From Rehmannia glutinosa (lineage: Eukaryota > Streptophyta > Magnoliopsida > Lamiales > Orobanchaceae): a stretch of DNA of 64,000 nucleotides. Location of the stretch: assembly GCA_016081115.2 (NCBI GenBank), contig CM071936.1, positions 85,303,943-85,367,942 of the forward strand. Reading direction: 5' to 3'. This document shows, in pieces, positions 36,281 through 47,599 of the stretch. Position numbers and translations under genes: made by a program. The notes beneath the pieces are model-generated. The model had not been told where the DNA came from, searched no databases, and saw nothing but the letters and a program-made list of their open reading frames with translations. How positions within the stretch are numbered: the first letter of the stretch is position 1; every line of letters starts with the position of its first letter.

Positions 36281-39200
36281 ATGGCATCCACTCATGATTT
36301 TGTCAAGCTAGGAAAGCAAATCCACACCCTCTTGTGGATTTCGATGGTATGGTGAAACAGGTCCGAAACGACACCCTAGTGAAGAAGATTCTTGAGAAAT
36401 TGGAAACGTCTGGGCTGAAACCGTTTCGGCGTTGGAGTTTCCGATGACCTATGTGGAAGAGGTCACACGTTCTACGTGAACGGCTGAGGTTCACGATGAG
36501 GGCATCAAGTCCTCTGTTCATGGAAAGGAGTTCATCATTATCGCGAGGATTTGGCGAGACAACGCTTGTTACCGGCGGAAGGAATGTTGGAAATCAATGA
36601 AGGCGATGTTGACACTCTTCGCTTGGAAGGAAGTAGCCAAGTCCGACTATCTTTGAAAAGTAGTCTACGAGGTAATAAGAGGTCATTGAAGGAGGACTAC
36701 CCGAAATTGCTTGGACATCGTTGCCAAATGCATAGATATCAAATTTGGCGGCTTTGACCCGGTATCCCAAAGCAAAGTTGATCGTAATGGCTGCGATCAT
36801 TGAAGAAACGAAAAGTGAAGCTGGGCTGAGTTTGTCTCAAAGAAACTCGCCCGAACGTTGGGAACAAATCCTTCAAGGAGGATGGAACGTTTGGAGGTTC
36901 CCTAGGATACGGCCAGTGATTGGCCGGTGATGGAGGTAAAAGGAGTCCCTCTTCAAAATGGAAAGGCGTTCCATGTAAACAAGAGGATGTTGAGATCAAA
37001 CCTCTCTGGCGCACTGAAGAGAGCCTGCGCTAAGAGAGCTGATACGAGTGAGGGAATTCAGCTGACCCTGAAGATACAATTTGTCTCCTCTCTCCAAAGA
37101 AAAAGGCTCCTGCCCCGCAACCGCTAAGAAGATTCTTTGCTCTGTGACAAAGAAAAAAGAAATCTCCTTTCCCTGCCCGCAATCGAGTCACCTGCCCCCG
37201 CCGGCGGTGTCTCCCGCCCCTGCGGCCGCAACGGAGAAAGAATCTCAAATACCTTCTTCGGTCGTCAAGGAAAGGAGAACTGATAAGCCAAGACGGCCAG
37301 CTCCTCAGAAGAAAACAACAGCACCTGCCCCCGCCGCCCAAGACTCAGAAGAAACCTTATCCGAACCAGAAATCCCTCTGGTACAAACAAAAAGAAGAAG
37401 AAGGATTTTCAAGCGTTCGAGAGCTTGAGAAAGCAGTGAGTCACCACTCACCGTGGAGAAGATACCCGAGATGGCGAGAAGTAGAGTCTCCGGCGTGATC
37501 GATGAAAGCGGCCAAATCTGCTGGCCGAAATCAGGCGAGAGGCAACTCGAAGACACAAAATGAGAACAGGGGAGGAACAAGGAATGGTTGAGACAACCGA
37601 ATCACCATGTTGTGAGGGTTGTTTCTCCACACAATGAGAGGCTACGAGAGGATGTTGAGCGGCAAATCTGCTACCCTCCTAGAAATGAGGGCCAGCAAGA
37701 GAATGAAGAAGACGATGTAATCATGTACTCTCCATTGTATCCATACATCCAAAATCGTCTGCGAGAGTGGAGAAAATGGAAGGCGAGCCTATCCAGTACA
37801 ATTTGAAAATCCGAGTTCATTCTTTGAGGAAGAACTCTTGAGGTTTCTTAAGGTGGACAAAGTCTTTGCAAGCCCTTGATGAGGATAATTGCATCAATAT
37901 CTGCCATTAAAAAGAAAATGAACGGGCTAAAGCGGTGAGGATGCGAGAAGCACGTGAGAAGGCCAAGATCTGCCCTCTCACCGGCACCACCGATCATACA
38001 CACCCTCACCTTGATGTCCTATCGAGAAAGTGATGAGGATCTTGACCACTGTTCTTTGCGCCGAGAAGAGTTGCAAATGCGACAAGCAATGCAAGAGTCG
38101 AGAATCCTTCATGAGCAAAGAATGATGGAGGGACCGGGAGAGTCCTCCAAATCACGGTGGAGATAGACCCAATGGGAGTGGTGCGACATATTGCCACTGT
38201 CGTTGTTGCTACCACTTCCCGGCTCATTCGGAGGAAGGTATTAAGGAATCGCGATGAAATCGGGATAGTGGGGACCCCAATCGAGCCAAACCCTAATGAA
38301 GGTGTCTTACCACCCCCCACGGCTGAATACTCGGTGGGAACAGCCGGAGTCCGGAGATGAGTGACCCCATTCCAAGTTACTCAACCCGGTGTGCCCGGTG
38401 AGGGGAACTCCCTCCACTCGCAGCGGCAAGGTCGGAGGATCTGCGGTGACTCCACAATGAATTTAGGAGGCGAAGTGGAGAATGAACAATCACGAGAATC
38501 CACAAGTTGTCACTGACGCGAGGCTCGAGGCGATTGTGGACTGACTCAAATTGAAGTGCCAAGCCGCTCTGCTGCCAGCTAATACGCCGGCTGCGATGCA
38601 TCGAGGCACGAAAGGAAGCGCCCGGGAGTTAACACTGGGCGATGAAAGTGCAATCCATGGAGTTGAGACTCAATGGATGCCACCGCAGACCCCAAGACAA
38701 CAGCTGACATCGATCGAAAGGGATGTCGAGGCCTCGTTGCGATTGAGATGCGGGAGGTAATGAAGGCCAACGGGAGGTTAAGACTTCTCGGGGTAGAGAA
38801 AGCTGAAGCACGAGAACATCCCTCCTGCTATCATTGATCCATCGAGAAAAGGAGATAAGTGTTCTTCACGATTCCCGGGATAATCTGATGTAACCTTTCT
38901 AGGATCGGAAGGAGACGATGGCCGAGTCATCCCCCGTGGATCGATCCCAAAGACTCGGTGAGGATGTTCCAACCACGAGTAAGTCTTACCTCAAGACTAC
39001 TCACCAAACATTCACCTTTGATGTTGAGCCACCCATGGAAATCTCATCATCGTCCGATGACGCTCCGATAAGGCCGAGGACCACCAACTTATTTGGAAAA
39101 ACCCAGAGACAAGCCGGTGAGACAGGCTTTTGAGGAGCAAGGCGGTCGGCTTCTACAAGATCCCAGTGAAAACAGTCCATGCGCGGGCTCCCAGCCTGCA

Positions 39201-40905
39201 GCGGGTTCGACTCCACAAGGAACTTCATGAGCACCGCTTATAATTGAATAAATTCCAATTGCACGTGATGATTCTTTCATAAAATCATTTCCCTTCTCTC
39301 TAGAGTTACGACCTCCCTGAAGAATCGAGACAAAGATCGCGGCGCTTCCATGGACCGATCCTGTCATTCCATCGAACACCATTGTTCCAGCTAACTATGA
39401 CTTTGACGCTTGCTTGGCAGTCACCAAAAACGAGAAGGAAGCGATTGAGATTCGGGAGGTGTTCAAAGCCCTATTTGCTTTGAGATTGAACGGATGGAGA
39501 GGCACCAGGCCTCCGGGACATGAGGATGGATAACGGGGGCCAACCTCACTGTTGATTTGAGAGGCATCATAGTCGAGGTCCGGAGTGGTGGTAGCAAAGA
39601 CAAAACAATGCGTGTGGAACAAGCTCGATATTTGAGAACATTGTTCAACAAGTTGTTGGTCCTGGCGGTGAGAATGCGTCAAAGACAAAATTGCAAGAGC
39701 ACATTGAACAAATGCATGAATCTCATACTACGAGAGATAAAGGCTGCTGCGTGAACATAATAAAAACGAGCTCCTGCATGTGGAAGAGAATATGGATCGA
39801 AAATTGATCTCCTCATGGCCGAGATGAAGTTGGTAGCAGTGAATCCAACGCCACTCGCTCCGAGTTTCGTGCGGCTTACTCATGATAGATTCGACGAACT
39901 CAACTATCAACGGACTATTGCTTGCTAGCTTGTTTCGGGGGTTCCTCTCTCCTTTGATGATGCCAAAAAGGAGGAAGAAGAATACCTAAAAAGCGCCGAA
40001 GGGATCTGAAGCGAGAAGGAGGAAGCAAATTTGTGAAGGAAAGGCAGTGAGGCGAATAAGAGAGAAGAAATGGAAGTCTTGAGGGGAAGGCTCGAAAGAT
40101 GTGACCTTGATGATTGCTAAAATCCCCCAACAAGGTCTTATCACCGTGATATTATCAAAGAAACTCGATGACTCGCCACTCCAACACTCTGTGTACCAAT
40201 GGCCGAAAAGAGAAAGACAATTGAAGCGGGGATGGAGGAAGTGGAAGGAAGAATGAATGCTCGAGTTATGGATATTCTCAAACAACATGGAGGCATTCAA
40301 TAGATAAAGACACCTATGCCATTTCGGATGCTGGGCCAGAGCGAAGATCGTTGATGAATTTAAGACGCTCGCATCCCGAAGGTTACTTCGCAAACATGTC
40401 CATGGCTCAAGCACAGGATTTGTATCTTTGGGAAAAGGTCTCACACTATGTGAAGAAGGCGAAACTGACAAACACTGGCGATCGCTCTGCTTTGGTCACT
40501 CTGCTAGTCACTCAATTTGGGAAAAAGAAGGCCCCAAAGATTATAATACACGCCCAGAGGCGGAGGAAGAAGCGTGGTGGAGGAAGAGGTTTCGGACCTA
40601 GAACTCTGCCCAAAAACATTGAGTACATAGATCCGGCAAGAAAGGAGGGATCTATTGGGCTGGATTTGACGAAGTAGCCAATCTGCAAGTGGCTAAGAAC
40701 AATGCTGAGTATGTGAAGAGAATTGAAGAAGAAAATAAAAGACAAACTCAGCTATGGGAGGAAAGACAAGAAAGACTAAGAAGAGATGAAGCTGCCCGGA
40801 AGGCGTATTGAGAAAAAGAAGGCAGTGAAGATGAGAAGAAAAAGGAAAAGGTCGAGATGATGAGCGAAAGAAGATAAAAAGAAGGAGCGTGAAGGAGATG
40901 AAGTG
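36281..40905 (+). pseudogene. Element S third (envelope-position) coding region
   Basis: An ATG starts MASTHDFVKLGKQIHT. Longer readable blocks are LLPAEGMLEINEGDVDTLRL with SQVRLSLKSSLRGNKRSLKE (36565-36720), VIGR...MEVKGVPLQNGKAFHVNKRM (36910-37020), an Ala/Pro-rich Lys-rich region ending TKRRRRIFKR (37180-37420), a charged helix ENERAKAVRMREAREKA (37915-37970), and a Glu/Arg/Lys-rich end (40690-40870). EGMLEINEGDVD and the following block resemble plant 'putative transposon protein' regions found after pol in SIRE-like elements. No signal peptide or clear membrane helix is seen. The frame changes often, largely at CHG words, so the intact length (near 1,500 residues) is inferred. Confidence 0.55.
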
Positions 40906-41234
40906 TTGTTGTCCACCCCTTCATGTATTTTACTATGTAAATACACTTTATGTAAGTCTTATGTATATTTAATAAAATTATGTAATTTCTGTACGTGAGT
41001 AGATATACAACAGCATGGTTAGTCTAAGCCCCGTTTAAGCTCTGATACATTTTTTTTTGGGCTTAAGCTCTGATACACTCTGTAAACAGCTATGTAAAGA
41101 ACAAGGATGTTATAATCAATAAAAGATCGATTCTAAACATACATTATGTGGTTCTACATTTGTCTGTATGTATCTTTGCTGTTAAATAATTGTATGGATG
41201 TTTTAAGTTTTGGCATCATCAAAAAGGGGAAAAT
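40906..41234 (+). other. Element S 3' untranslated region and polypurine tract
   Basis: AT-rich tail ends in AAAAAGGGGAAAAT (41221-41234) next to the LTR. No gene is present. Confidence 0.65.
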
Positions 41235-42799
41235 TGTTGGGAAATTATTTTGTAGATTTTGATGAATGCCATGCAAAACATAGAATAGGAAGTTGGCACC
41301 CCATTTTTTGTTGTAAATTGCTATGTAATAGATAGGGTTGGTCAAGCTGAGTTAAGTCAGCTATGCCTAAACATGTAAGAAGACAACCGGAGACTAGAAG
41401 GAAGACTCCATCGCGAGGCAAGCGGTGAGTATGGGAAAGAAGAGAAGACGGGAACTCGATCAAGGTGCAGGTGAGATGCGGTGAGTGAAGTATCGATCAA
41501 GTTAACTCAAGACAGACCAAGTCTCAAGGTTGAAGTGACGGAGAAGAGTCATCAAATGATTGGAAGCTAACTCAAAGTCACCTGGGGATGTTAAGAAAAT
41601 GCGATCAAGTCAAGACAATCAAAGAGATCCGTTGCACGAAATCAAGAGAATTACTTAAACAAGTAATAGCTCCATACTACCTTTCTTGAAGTGCTCGGTT
41701 CGAGGAAGCGTGCAAAAGAAATAAACCAATGGAAAGCACGCACCATGTCGAAACTCGAAAAGTCAAGAACAATTCATACGAGGAAGTGGCAATTTCAAGG
41801 ACTACAACAAGACAAGCCAACGACCACAAGTGAATTTCAAAAATAAGCTATCTCTTCAACGGCGATTTTGAAAGATCACTATAAAAGGCCGAGGAATAAC
41901 TCTAAGAGAAGGTTACCTCAACCACGAACATTCGAGCAAACATCTCGAATCGTAACCTAATATATTCTCAAATCATTCAAGATCAATCCTCAAGCCTACA
42001 TTACGAAGGAAATCAATCCAACACTCACCTGTGAAGGAAAGATAACTTCAATCGATTGAAGAGGAAATTTTTGAAAAATCAAGGGTCTACATTCCACGGA
42101 GGATTGTAGAAAGGTTCAAGGTCGAACCAGTCTCAAGTTTTTGGAGGGCTTCGTGATCAAATCCAAGAAGCTTGAGCAAGTGGGCTGTAGTTAGCAAAGG
42201 CGCAAATTACACTGTGAAGAAGGCGAGTCGTCACGAGAAGCCGGTGCGTGACCAAGACATCTCGGTGAGTCCCAAAGGATCAAGTCGGTTGTGTGATCAA
42301 GACTTGTATCTGGGTTTTTAACCACTCACGTATCTTGATCAATACTTAGTGGATTCCTCCGGGGAGTTGGAGAAGAGAGGAGTAGAAGAATTACCCCGTC
42401 TTGAACCTCTATAAAATCTTATTGTGTTATTTACATTTCAAAGACTTTAAATTCTGCATCTTATTTTTATATCTGCGATAAATTTGCTATCCAATTGATA
42501 ATCAACGTGTGCTAAAACCAAATATTAAAACAAACTTAACCATAGTCAAGGTGTTAAGTCTTCCAAAAAACAAATCACGGTTGAGTTAAGTCTTTAGTCA
42601 AAACAAATGAGTTATTCTGTCAACAGCCTACTCGGTCGAGTCATTTGAGTAACTAACTCTGATTAACTAACTTAGCTGTCCACCAAGGACACAAACAGAA
42701 GTATCAACTCGAACACTTAAAAGGACTAATTTGAAAAGTTGGTAAGGTTTATTCAACCCCCCCTTCTAAACCTTACACTCACACCCCTTGGGACCTACA
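41235..42799 (+). repeat. Element S 3' LTR (1565 bp)
   Basis: TGTTGGGAAATTA to GGGACCTACA, giving TG...CA ends. The TATA box CTATAAAAGG at 41879-41888 puts U3 at about 670 bp. It is the best-read member of this LTR family in the window. Confidence 0.9.
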
Positions 42800-43440
42800 A
42801 CGGCCTGTAGCCAAAGGTTTTAAATAAAAAGATGGGTATGAATTCTTTGACACTTATTCTCTGGTAACGAGGATTGCGTCTATTCGGGTGCTTCTCGCGA
42901 ATGTTGCTTTGCACAATCTAGAGATTCATCAGATGGATGTCAAAACGGTGTTTCTGAATGGAGAGATAGATGTTGAAATCTATATGGAACAACCTGAAGG
43001 GTTTGTTGCACCCGGTCAAGAAAAGAAGGTGTGCAAGTTGATAAGATCCTTGTATGGACTGAAACAAGCTCCAAAACAATGGCATATTAAGTTTGATAAC
43101 ACAATGTTGTCAAACGGGTATAAAATCAACGAATGTGATAAATGCGTATATGTCAAAGGGACATCGGAAGCATTTGTCATAGTTTATCTATACGTAGACG
43201 ATTTGTTAATCATGGGAAGTAGTCATGATACTATCATGGACACGAAAAGAATGTTAAAGAGAAACTTTGACATGAAGGATATGGGAACTGCTGATGTGGT
43301 CCTGGGGATAAAAATCAGCAGAACTCATGATGGAATTATCTTGTCACAATCCCACTATGTGGAGAAAGTGCCAAGAAATTCAATGCTTTTGACAGTTCAC
43401 TGTCAAAGACACCCATTGATTTAAGTGTAGAACTAGTTGC
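42800..43440 (+). pseudogene. Copia H reverse transcriptase, second part
   Basis: It resumes at (A)RPVAKGF, the next residues after KYKA at 29128. A stop (K*KDGYEFF) is followed by a 178-codon frame (42888-43424) with QMDVKTVFLNGEIDVEIYME, SLYGLKQAPKQWH, catalytic YVDDLLIMGS (about 43190-43220) and DMGTADVVLGIKI. A frameshift after YVEKV ends it. Confidence 0.85.
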
Positions 43441-43456
43441 TAATGAAGCAGAACCA

Positions 43457-44139
43457 GTGGCTCAGATGGAATACTCACGTATTATAGGCAGTCTGATGTA
43501 CATTACAAATTGTACACGTCCAGACTTGGCTTACCCTGTAAATATGTTGAGTAGGTTCACGAGCAATCCAAGCCACGAACATTGGAAAGCGTTAACCAAG
43601 GTGTTAAAATACTTGAAGTATACCTTGGAGTATGGGCTATACTACTTGAGATATCTAGTTGTACTTGAAGGTATAGCGATGCTAGTTGGATTTCGGATTC
43701 GAAAGATTCTTATTCCACTAGTGGATACATATTCACCATTGGAGGTGGTGCGGTATCATGGAAGTTCACGAAACAAACGAGTATAGCTAGGTCCACCATG
43801 GAATCAGAGTTTATAGCTTTGGATAAAGCTGGTGAAGAAGCAGAGTGGCTTCGAAACTTTTTGGAAGATATTCCATGTTGGAGGAAGCCTGTACCTTCGG
43901 TGACGATTCACTATGATAGCCAAGCGGCTATAGGAAGGGCACAGAGCAATATGTATAACGGTAAGTCTAGACATATTCGTCGGAGACATAATACCGTTAG
44001 ACAATTGATCTCAAATGCTGTGATGTCAATTGACTACATAAAGTCAAGAGACAATTTGGCAGATCCTTTGACGAAAGGACTGAATCAAGATCAATTGTGT
44101 AAATTTCTAGAGGGAATGGGCTTAAAGTCCACAAAGTAA
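43457..44139 (+). pseudogene. Copia H RNase H
   Basis: Two good frames. 43457-43786 has MEYSRIIGSLMYITNCTRPD and HWKALTKVLKYLKYTLEYGL. 43798-44139 has MESEFIALDKAGEEAEWLRN, the SQAAIGRAQS acidic-site neighbour, SRHIRRRHNTVRQL and IKSRDNLADPLTKGL to a stop at 44139. A frameshift at about 43640-43790 disrupts the segment with the first catalytic Asp. This is the least decayed domain of H. Confidence 0.8.
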
Positions 44140-44477
44140 AAATAACCATCATAGTGGTAACCCAACCATGATGACTGGAGATCCCAAGAACTTCGTTCAA
44201 TGGTAAAACTAAGCTATGAAGGTTATGTTGTAACACTTGGAAACAATGTTTCAACCCATCCCTAGAAAGCAATGCCAAGTGTTGAACACCTGCAAGTTGT
44301 GGTGAGGCTAAGTCATTTGACTTTTAATGATTCCTACACCTCGTTGAGGTTGAGTATGGCAGGATACTCGGATAGGAGATCACCTATATAAGTGAGAAGT
44401 GAGGGCCGCTTCAAAGTAACACTTATGAATCCAAAGTGGTGTCCATGGCCAGAAACGGACACACACGTGAGAACAGG
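44140..44477 (+). other. Copia H 3' untranslated region, truncated
   Basis: Sequence after the pol stop includes GACTGGAGATCCCAAGAAC, a phrase typical of the region after pol in one group of plant copia elements. It stops where C2 sequence starts. No LTR was recognised. Confidence 0.45.
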
Positions 44478-44539
44478 AGGGTCTTTTTTATTCATCTAAT
44501 CCGGATATGTAGAACCATTTACAAGCTGCTTATCGCATT

Positions 44540-45071
44540 TTGAGGTACTTGAAGGGCTCAATTGGACAAGGTCTTTTTTATTCATCTAATCCGAATATGC
44601 AATTAAAGGCGTATTGTGACTCGGATTGGGTTGTTTGTCCAAATACCAGACGATCAACTATTGGTATTTGCATATTCCTTGAAAATTCACTCGTGTCTTG
44701 GCGGCAAAGAAACAAGCAACTGTATCTCGATCGTCAGCCGAAGCGGAATATAGAGTTCTTGCACAAACAAGTTGTGAAATATTCTGGTTACGTTATTTGT
44801 TAAAAAAAATCAATTTCTCACAATTCAAACCAGCACTCCTTTTTTGTGATAATCAATCCGCGATTCAGTTGACCAAAAATTTGGTTTTTCACGAACGAAC
44901 AAAACACGTTGAACTCGATTTTCACTTCATTCATGAAAAAGTCTCTTCGGGTATTCTTCAATTAATTCATATTGGATCGCGTTTTCAGTTGTCCGATATA
45001 CTTACTAAAGCTCTATCAAGATCCAATTTTCACTTTATATTGTCCAAGATGGGAATTATCAATATATGTAC
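44540..45071 (+). pseudogene. C2 RNase H
   Basis: RYLKGSIGQGLFYSSNP and LKAYCDSDW (first catalytic Asp) at 44540-44630; SRSSAEAEYRVLAQTSCEIFW (catalytic Glu) at about 44728-44790; LLFCDNQSAIQL (second Asp), TKHVELDFHFIHEK and LSDILTKALSRS at 44836-45030. A frameshift lies at about 44680-44710. All catalytic residues can be read, unlike in S and copy A. Confidence 0.8.
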
Positions 45072-46088
45072 TGTTGGAAATTTGGTTTTGATAAAGCGGG
45101 CGTCGACCCGACTTTGACCAAATTTTCGGTGGCTAAGGATGAATTAAATTGTGGATTGTTAATCTACTTTTCGGGTAGATGTTCGTAGTATTTTATATTT
45201 CTCAAAATCGAATCTCAGTGATGAGTGAGAAATTAATACACGATATTGCCCACGCGAATGGGCATAGTTTATCCTAGTATAAATACTAGAAGGTGTTATT
45301 GGTTGTATATACTGTAACACAAGTGCATGATCACAAATGGGACCTGAACCGGACCGACCCTTTGGGCTCGGGTTCAGATTTAGTTAGTTTTGTAACTTGA
45401 AAATGGGCTTGGCCCAAATTCAAGTAACTGTCGGGCTTGACGAATCTAGACATTGGAGGTGTCTAGGTTCATGTGGCTTTTGGAGTTTGTAACTCCTCAA
45501 GTAGTGGTAATATAAGAGGTTTGCAACTCATGGGAGTTACATGTGGTTGAATGCCCACTCTCTTATCTTTAATTCCCTACAAGTGTTGGAAATGATGGCC
45601 TATATAAGTCTTAGGCGTTTTTCTGCTTTGAGGGGGTTAGAAGGAAGAGATGGAGTTAGTATACACAGAAAAATCGCATATCTCTGCATATTTTTCAAGT
45701 GTCGGTAAAAGTGTCCTAACTTTTCGAAGAATATTTTCAAGAACACTTCCTTCTGCACTCGTGTCCAGCAACCAGTTCTCGCTCGTTCGAGTTCGAAAGG
45801 TGCCTTTGTGTCAGGGGTCTGCGCACCTGAAAAAGGAGGTAAAGTCGTTTTATCTTTGGGGACATTACGTCAAACCGTGAGCACTAGCCGGGCGTATTTG
45901 TCTTGTGGATAGAGTTCTACTCGACTCGGCTTTTGTTTTTCAAGTTCTGTCAGATTCATGCTTCTGGAGTTGGAATCCATTCAAGATTTGTAATAGTTAG
46001 GTTTTACATTTCTTGTAATTTTATGTTTCTTGTTTGTAAGCCATCTTGAAGACTTTTCCCGTTGTAACCAATTGTAATATAATCAACA
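45072..46088 (+). repeat. C2 3' LTR (1017 bp)
   Basis: TGTTGGAAATTTGG to AATCAACA, collinear with 26229-27286. It has a single TAGACATTGGAGGTGTCTAG unit where C1 has two. Confidence 0.8.
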
Positions 46089-46415
46089 TGTACTTCCCAT
46101 CTTGAGGGGAAGTATAAGAGAATTACCAACAAACAAAATCAAGGCAAAAGAATATTCTCGGAGGGGGCGGGGACCATGACACACAAAATAATTCTTCTCA
46201 GTCTACAGAGAATAATCCAGCTAGCTAAACAACCTCGCACTCACTCTCACAGGCTGCATAACAAATTGATTGGATAATGATTAGAGTTGTTATATCTTAT
46301 TTTGTTTTATCTGCATAACAAAATAATTCTTCTCAGTCTGCAGAGAATAATCCAGCTAGCTAAGCAACACCTCCAGCAACATCTGCAGTAACATCTGTAG
46401 CTGTTCCAGATGTTA
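46089..46415. repeat. Retroelement debris with a 50-bp direct duplication
   Basis: It begins with ACTTCCCATCTTGAGGGGAAGT, an imperfect palindrome with a polypurine-like GAGGGGAAG. CAAAATAATTCTTCTCAGTC and the next 30 bases occur at about 46183 and again at 46319, 135 bp apart. No gene. Confidence 0.5.
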
Positions 46416-46631
46416 TTACACCCGAAGTAACACCTTCAGCAACATTTGAATACATTTGTTTCTTGAAATTACATCTATCATTTCTTTACAAAGATAAATA
46501 TTCTCAAAGAATATAGCATTCCTTGCTTCAATTATGATATCAATTGTCATTTTTGGATTTTCTGATGTATGTGCCACAAAATGATATGCACTATTGTTAA
46601 GTGCATAACCTATAAACACACAATCGACCAT
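46416..46631 (-). pseudogene. Copia pol fragment (between integrase and RT)
   Basis: A minus-strand open frame of 71 codons reads DCVFIGYALNNSAYHF, then SENPKMTIDIIIEARNAIFF. This is the same segment as in copia H at 28588-28690, in opposite orientation. A Val/Thr/Gly-rich linker follows on the minus strand (46370-46440). It is an isolated fragment. Confidence 0.7.
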
Positions 46632-46667
46632 TGTAAGACCGATATGAACAAGAACACCAAGAGAAGA

Positions 46668-47580
46668 TCACATATTGAGATAACCAACATGTGGATCTAG
46701 TAAGGGCAAGAGCAAGTATGGAAACCCTGCGGGCTTGCGAAAGACGAAAAATGTACAATATGAGTTACCTTTGGGTAAATTAGATGTTACGAGTGGATCT
46801 GATGAATCATCAGGAAATAGCTCATCAACATCATTCATGAGTCCTAATGGTATACCAGATTTGAGTGAGATTTTCCCGACACATCTAAATTCTCCAAAGA
46901 TTATAGATAGGTCTAAAAAATGTTGCAGAATTATGGCAACCGCGATAATGATATACAAGTACAAGTCCATCATATCCAAATCTAGATGGAACAAATGAGT
47001 GAATATCATAGGAAAAATTTTGAAATCCTTCCAATATTCAGAAAATTGTCAAGAATCTGGAGGACAAACCATGTTCATCCAAAGGACAAGAGACATATAA
47101 ATTTCAGAATTGAACCCTGTTTACACTAAAATGGAAAACCAGCTGAAGTTGTAAGACGCATGACAGAAGATGAAAAGCTTATTGCTATCATCAAAATAAA
47201 TTTCGTCACAATTCAGAAGTACTGAATATGGAGAAGATAAATTAATTTTGATGATCTACATGACCTTGAAGAATCCTTTGTAGGATTGGGAGTTATAGAT
47301 TTAATGACAAATCAACTACAATAGTAACTCGAATTCACCAAGTTCCACCTCCACTACCAATGGTAAATCCCAACGTAGCTGAAAGTTCCAGTTCACATCA
47401 TGCTGATGAACTAATGCCACAGGCTGTAGATTTTAGAACAAGAGAAAATCATATAGATTTGGTTGGAATCAGACAACGTTCAAAAGGCCAAATATATATA
47501 ACATACCATACGGTTAGACCATTTTCAGCAAAGACTTAGTTCAAACCAGATAACATATGACTATGTGACTTTTGCAGAAG
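46668..47580 (+). other. Unassigned decayed coding-like sequence
   Basis: Plus-strand frames give protein-like text in pieces: RKTKNVQYELPLGKLDVTSG with a Ser-rich tail (46735-46860), a later Lys/Arg-rich piece, and SSSHHADELMPQAVDFRTRE with HIDLVGIRQRSKGQIYITYH (47380-47510). I do not recognise the family. A decayed retroelement or pararetrovirus-like origin is possible but unsupported. Stops and shifts exclude an active gene. Confidence 0.3.
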
Positions 47581-47599
47581 TATGCCCTATTAAGTTTAT

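Larger units (their letters stand above)
29129..42799 (+). mobile_element. Element S: complete 13.7-kb SIRE-like copia element (copy B)
   Basis: LTRs of 1550 and 1565 bp bound PBS, gag, protease, integrase, RT, an RNase H remnant, a spacer with promoter-like boxes, a third coding region of about 4.6 kb and a polypurine tract. It is inserted in the RT of copia H. The target duplication cannot be read: the left flank ends AAAGCAA and the right flank begins ACGGC, and the left junction is damaged (TTTGGG for TGTTGGG). Copy A (1-9804) is the same family. Confidence 0.85.
28311..44477 (+). mobile_element. Copia H: pol fragment split by element S
   Basis: Integrase C-terminus and RT N-terminus lie at 28319-29128. 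The rest of RT and all of RNase H follow at 42800-44139. The two halves join within the KYKA|RPVAKGF segment, so S (29129-42799) inserted into the RT coding sequence. No gag or LTRs were recognised. The right end stops abruptly where C2 begins. Confidence 0.75.
44478..46088 (+). mobile_element. Copia C2: RNase H end plus LTR, same family as C1
   Basis: It contains only the last part of pol and one LTR. The first 31 bases (GGTCTTTTTTATTCATC...) recur about 91 bp downstream at 44569, so the left edge carries a partial tandem duplication. Collinear with 25700-27286 of C1. Confidence 0.75.

Noticed and set aside
36281..40905. Calling the third ORF a true envelope protein
   Set aside because: No signal peptide, membrane helix or fusion-peptide-like segment could be seen; only the position matches.
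1..42799. Copies A and S as a segmental duplication
   Set aside because: S has its own flanks in copia H, and the left flank of A is outside the window; separate insertions are simpler.
29121..42805. A target-site duplication for element S
   Set aside because: Left AAAGCAA and right ACGGC do not match; the left LTR edge is damaged, so none can be claimed.
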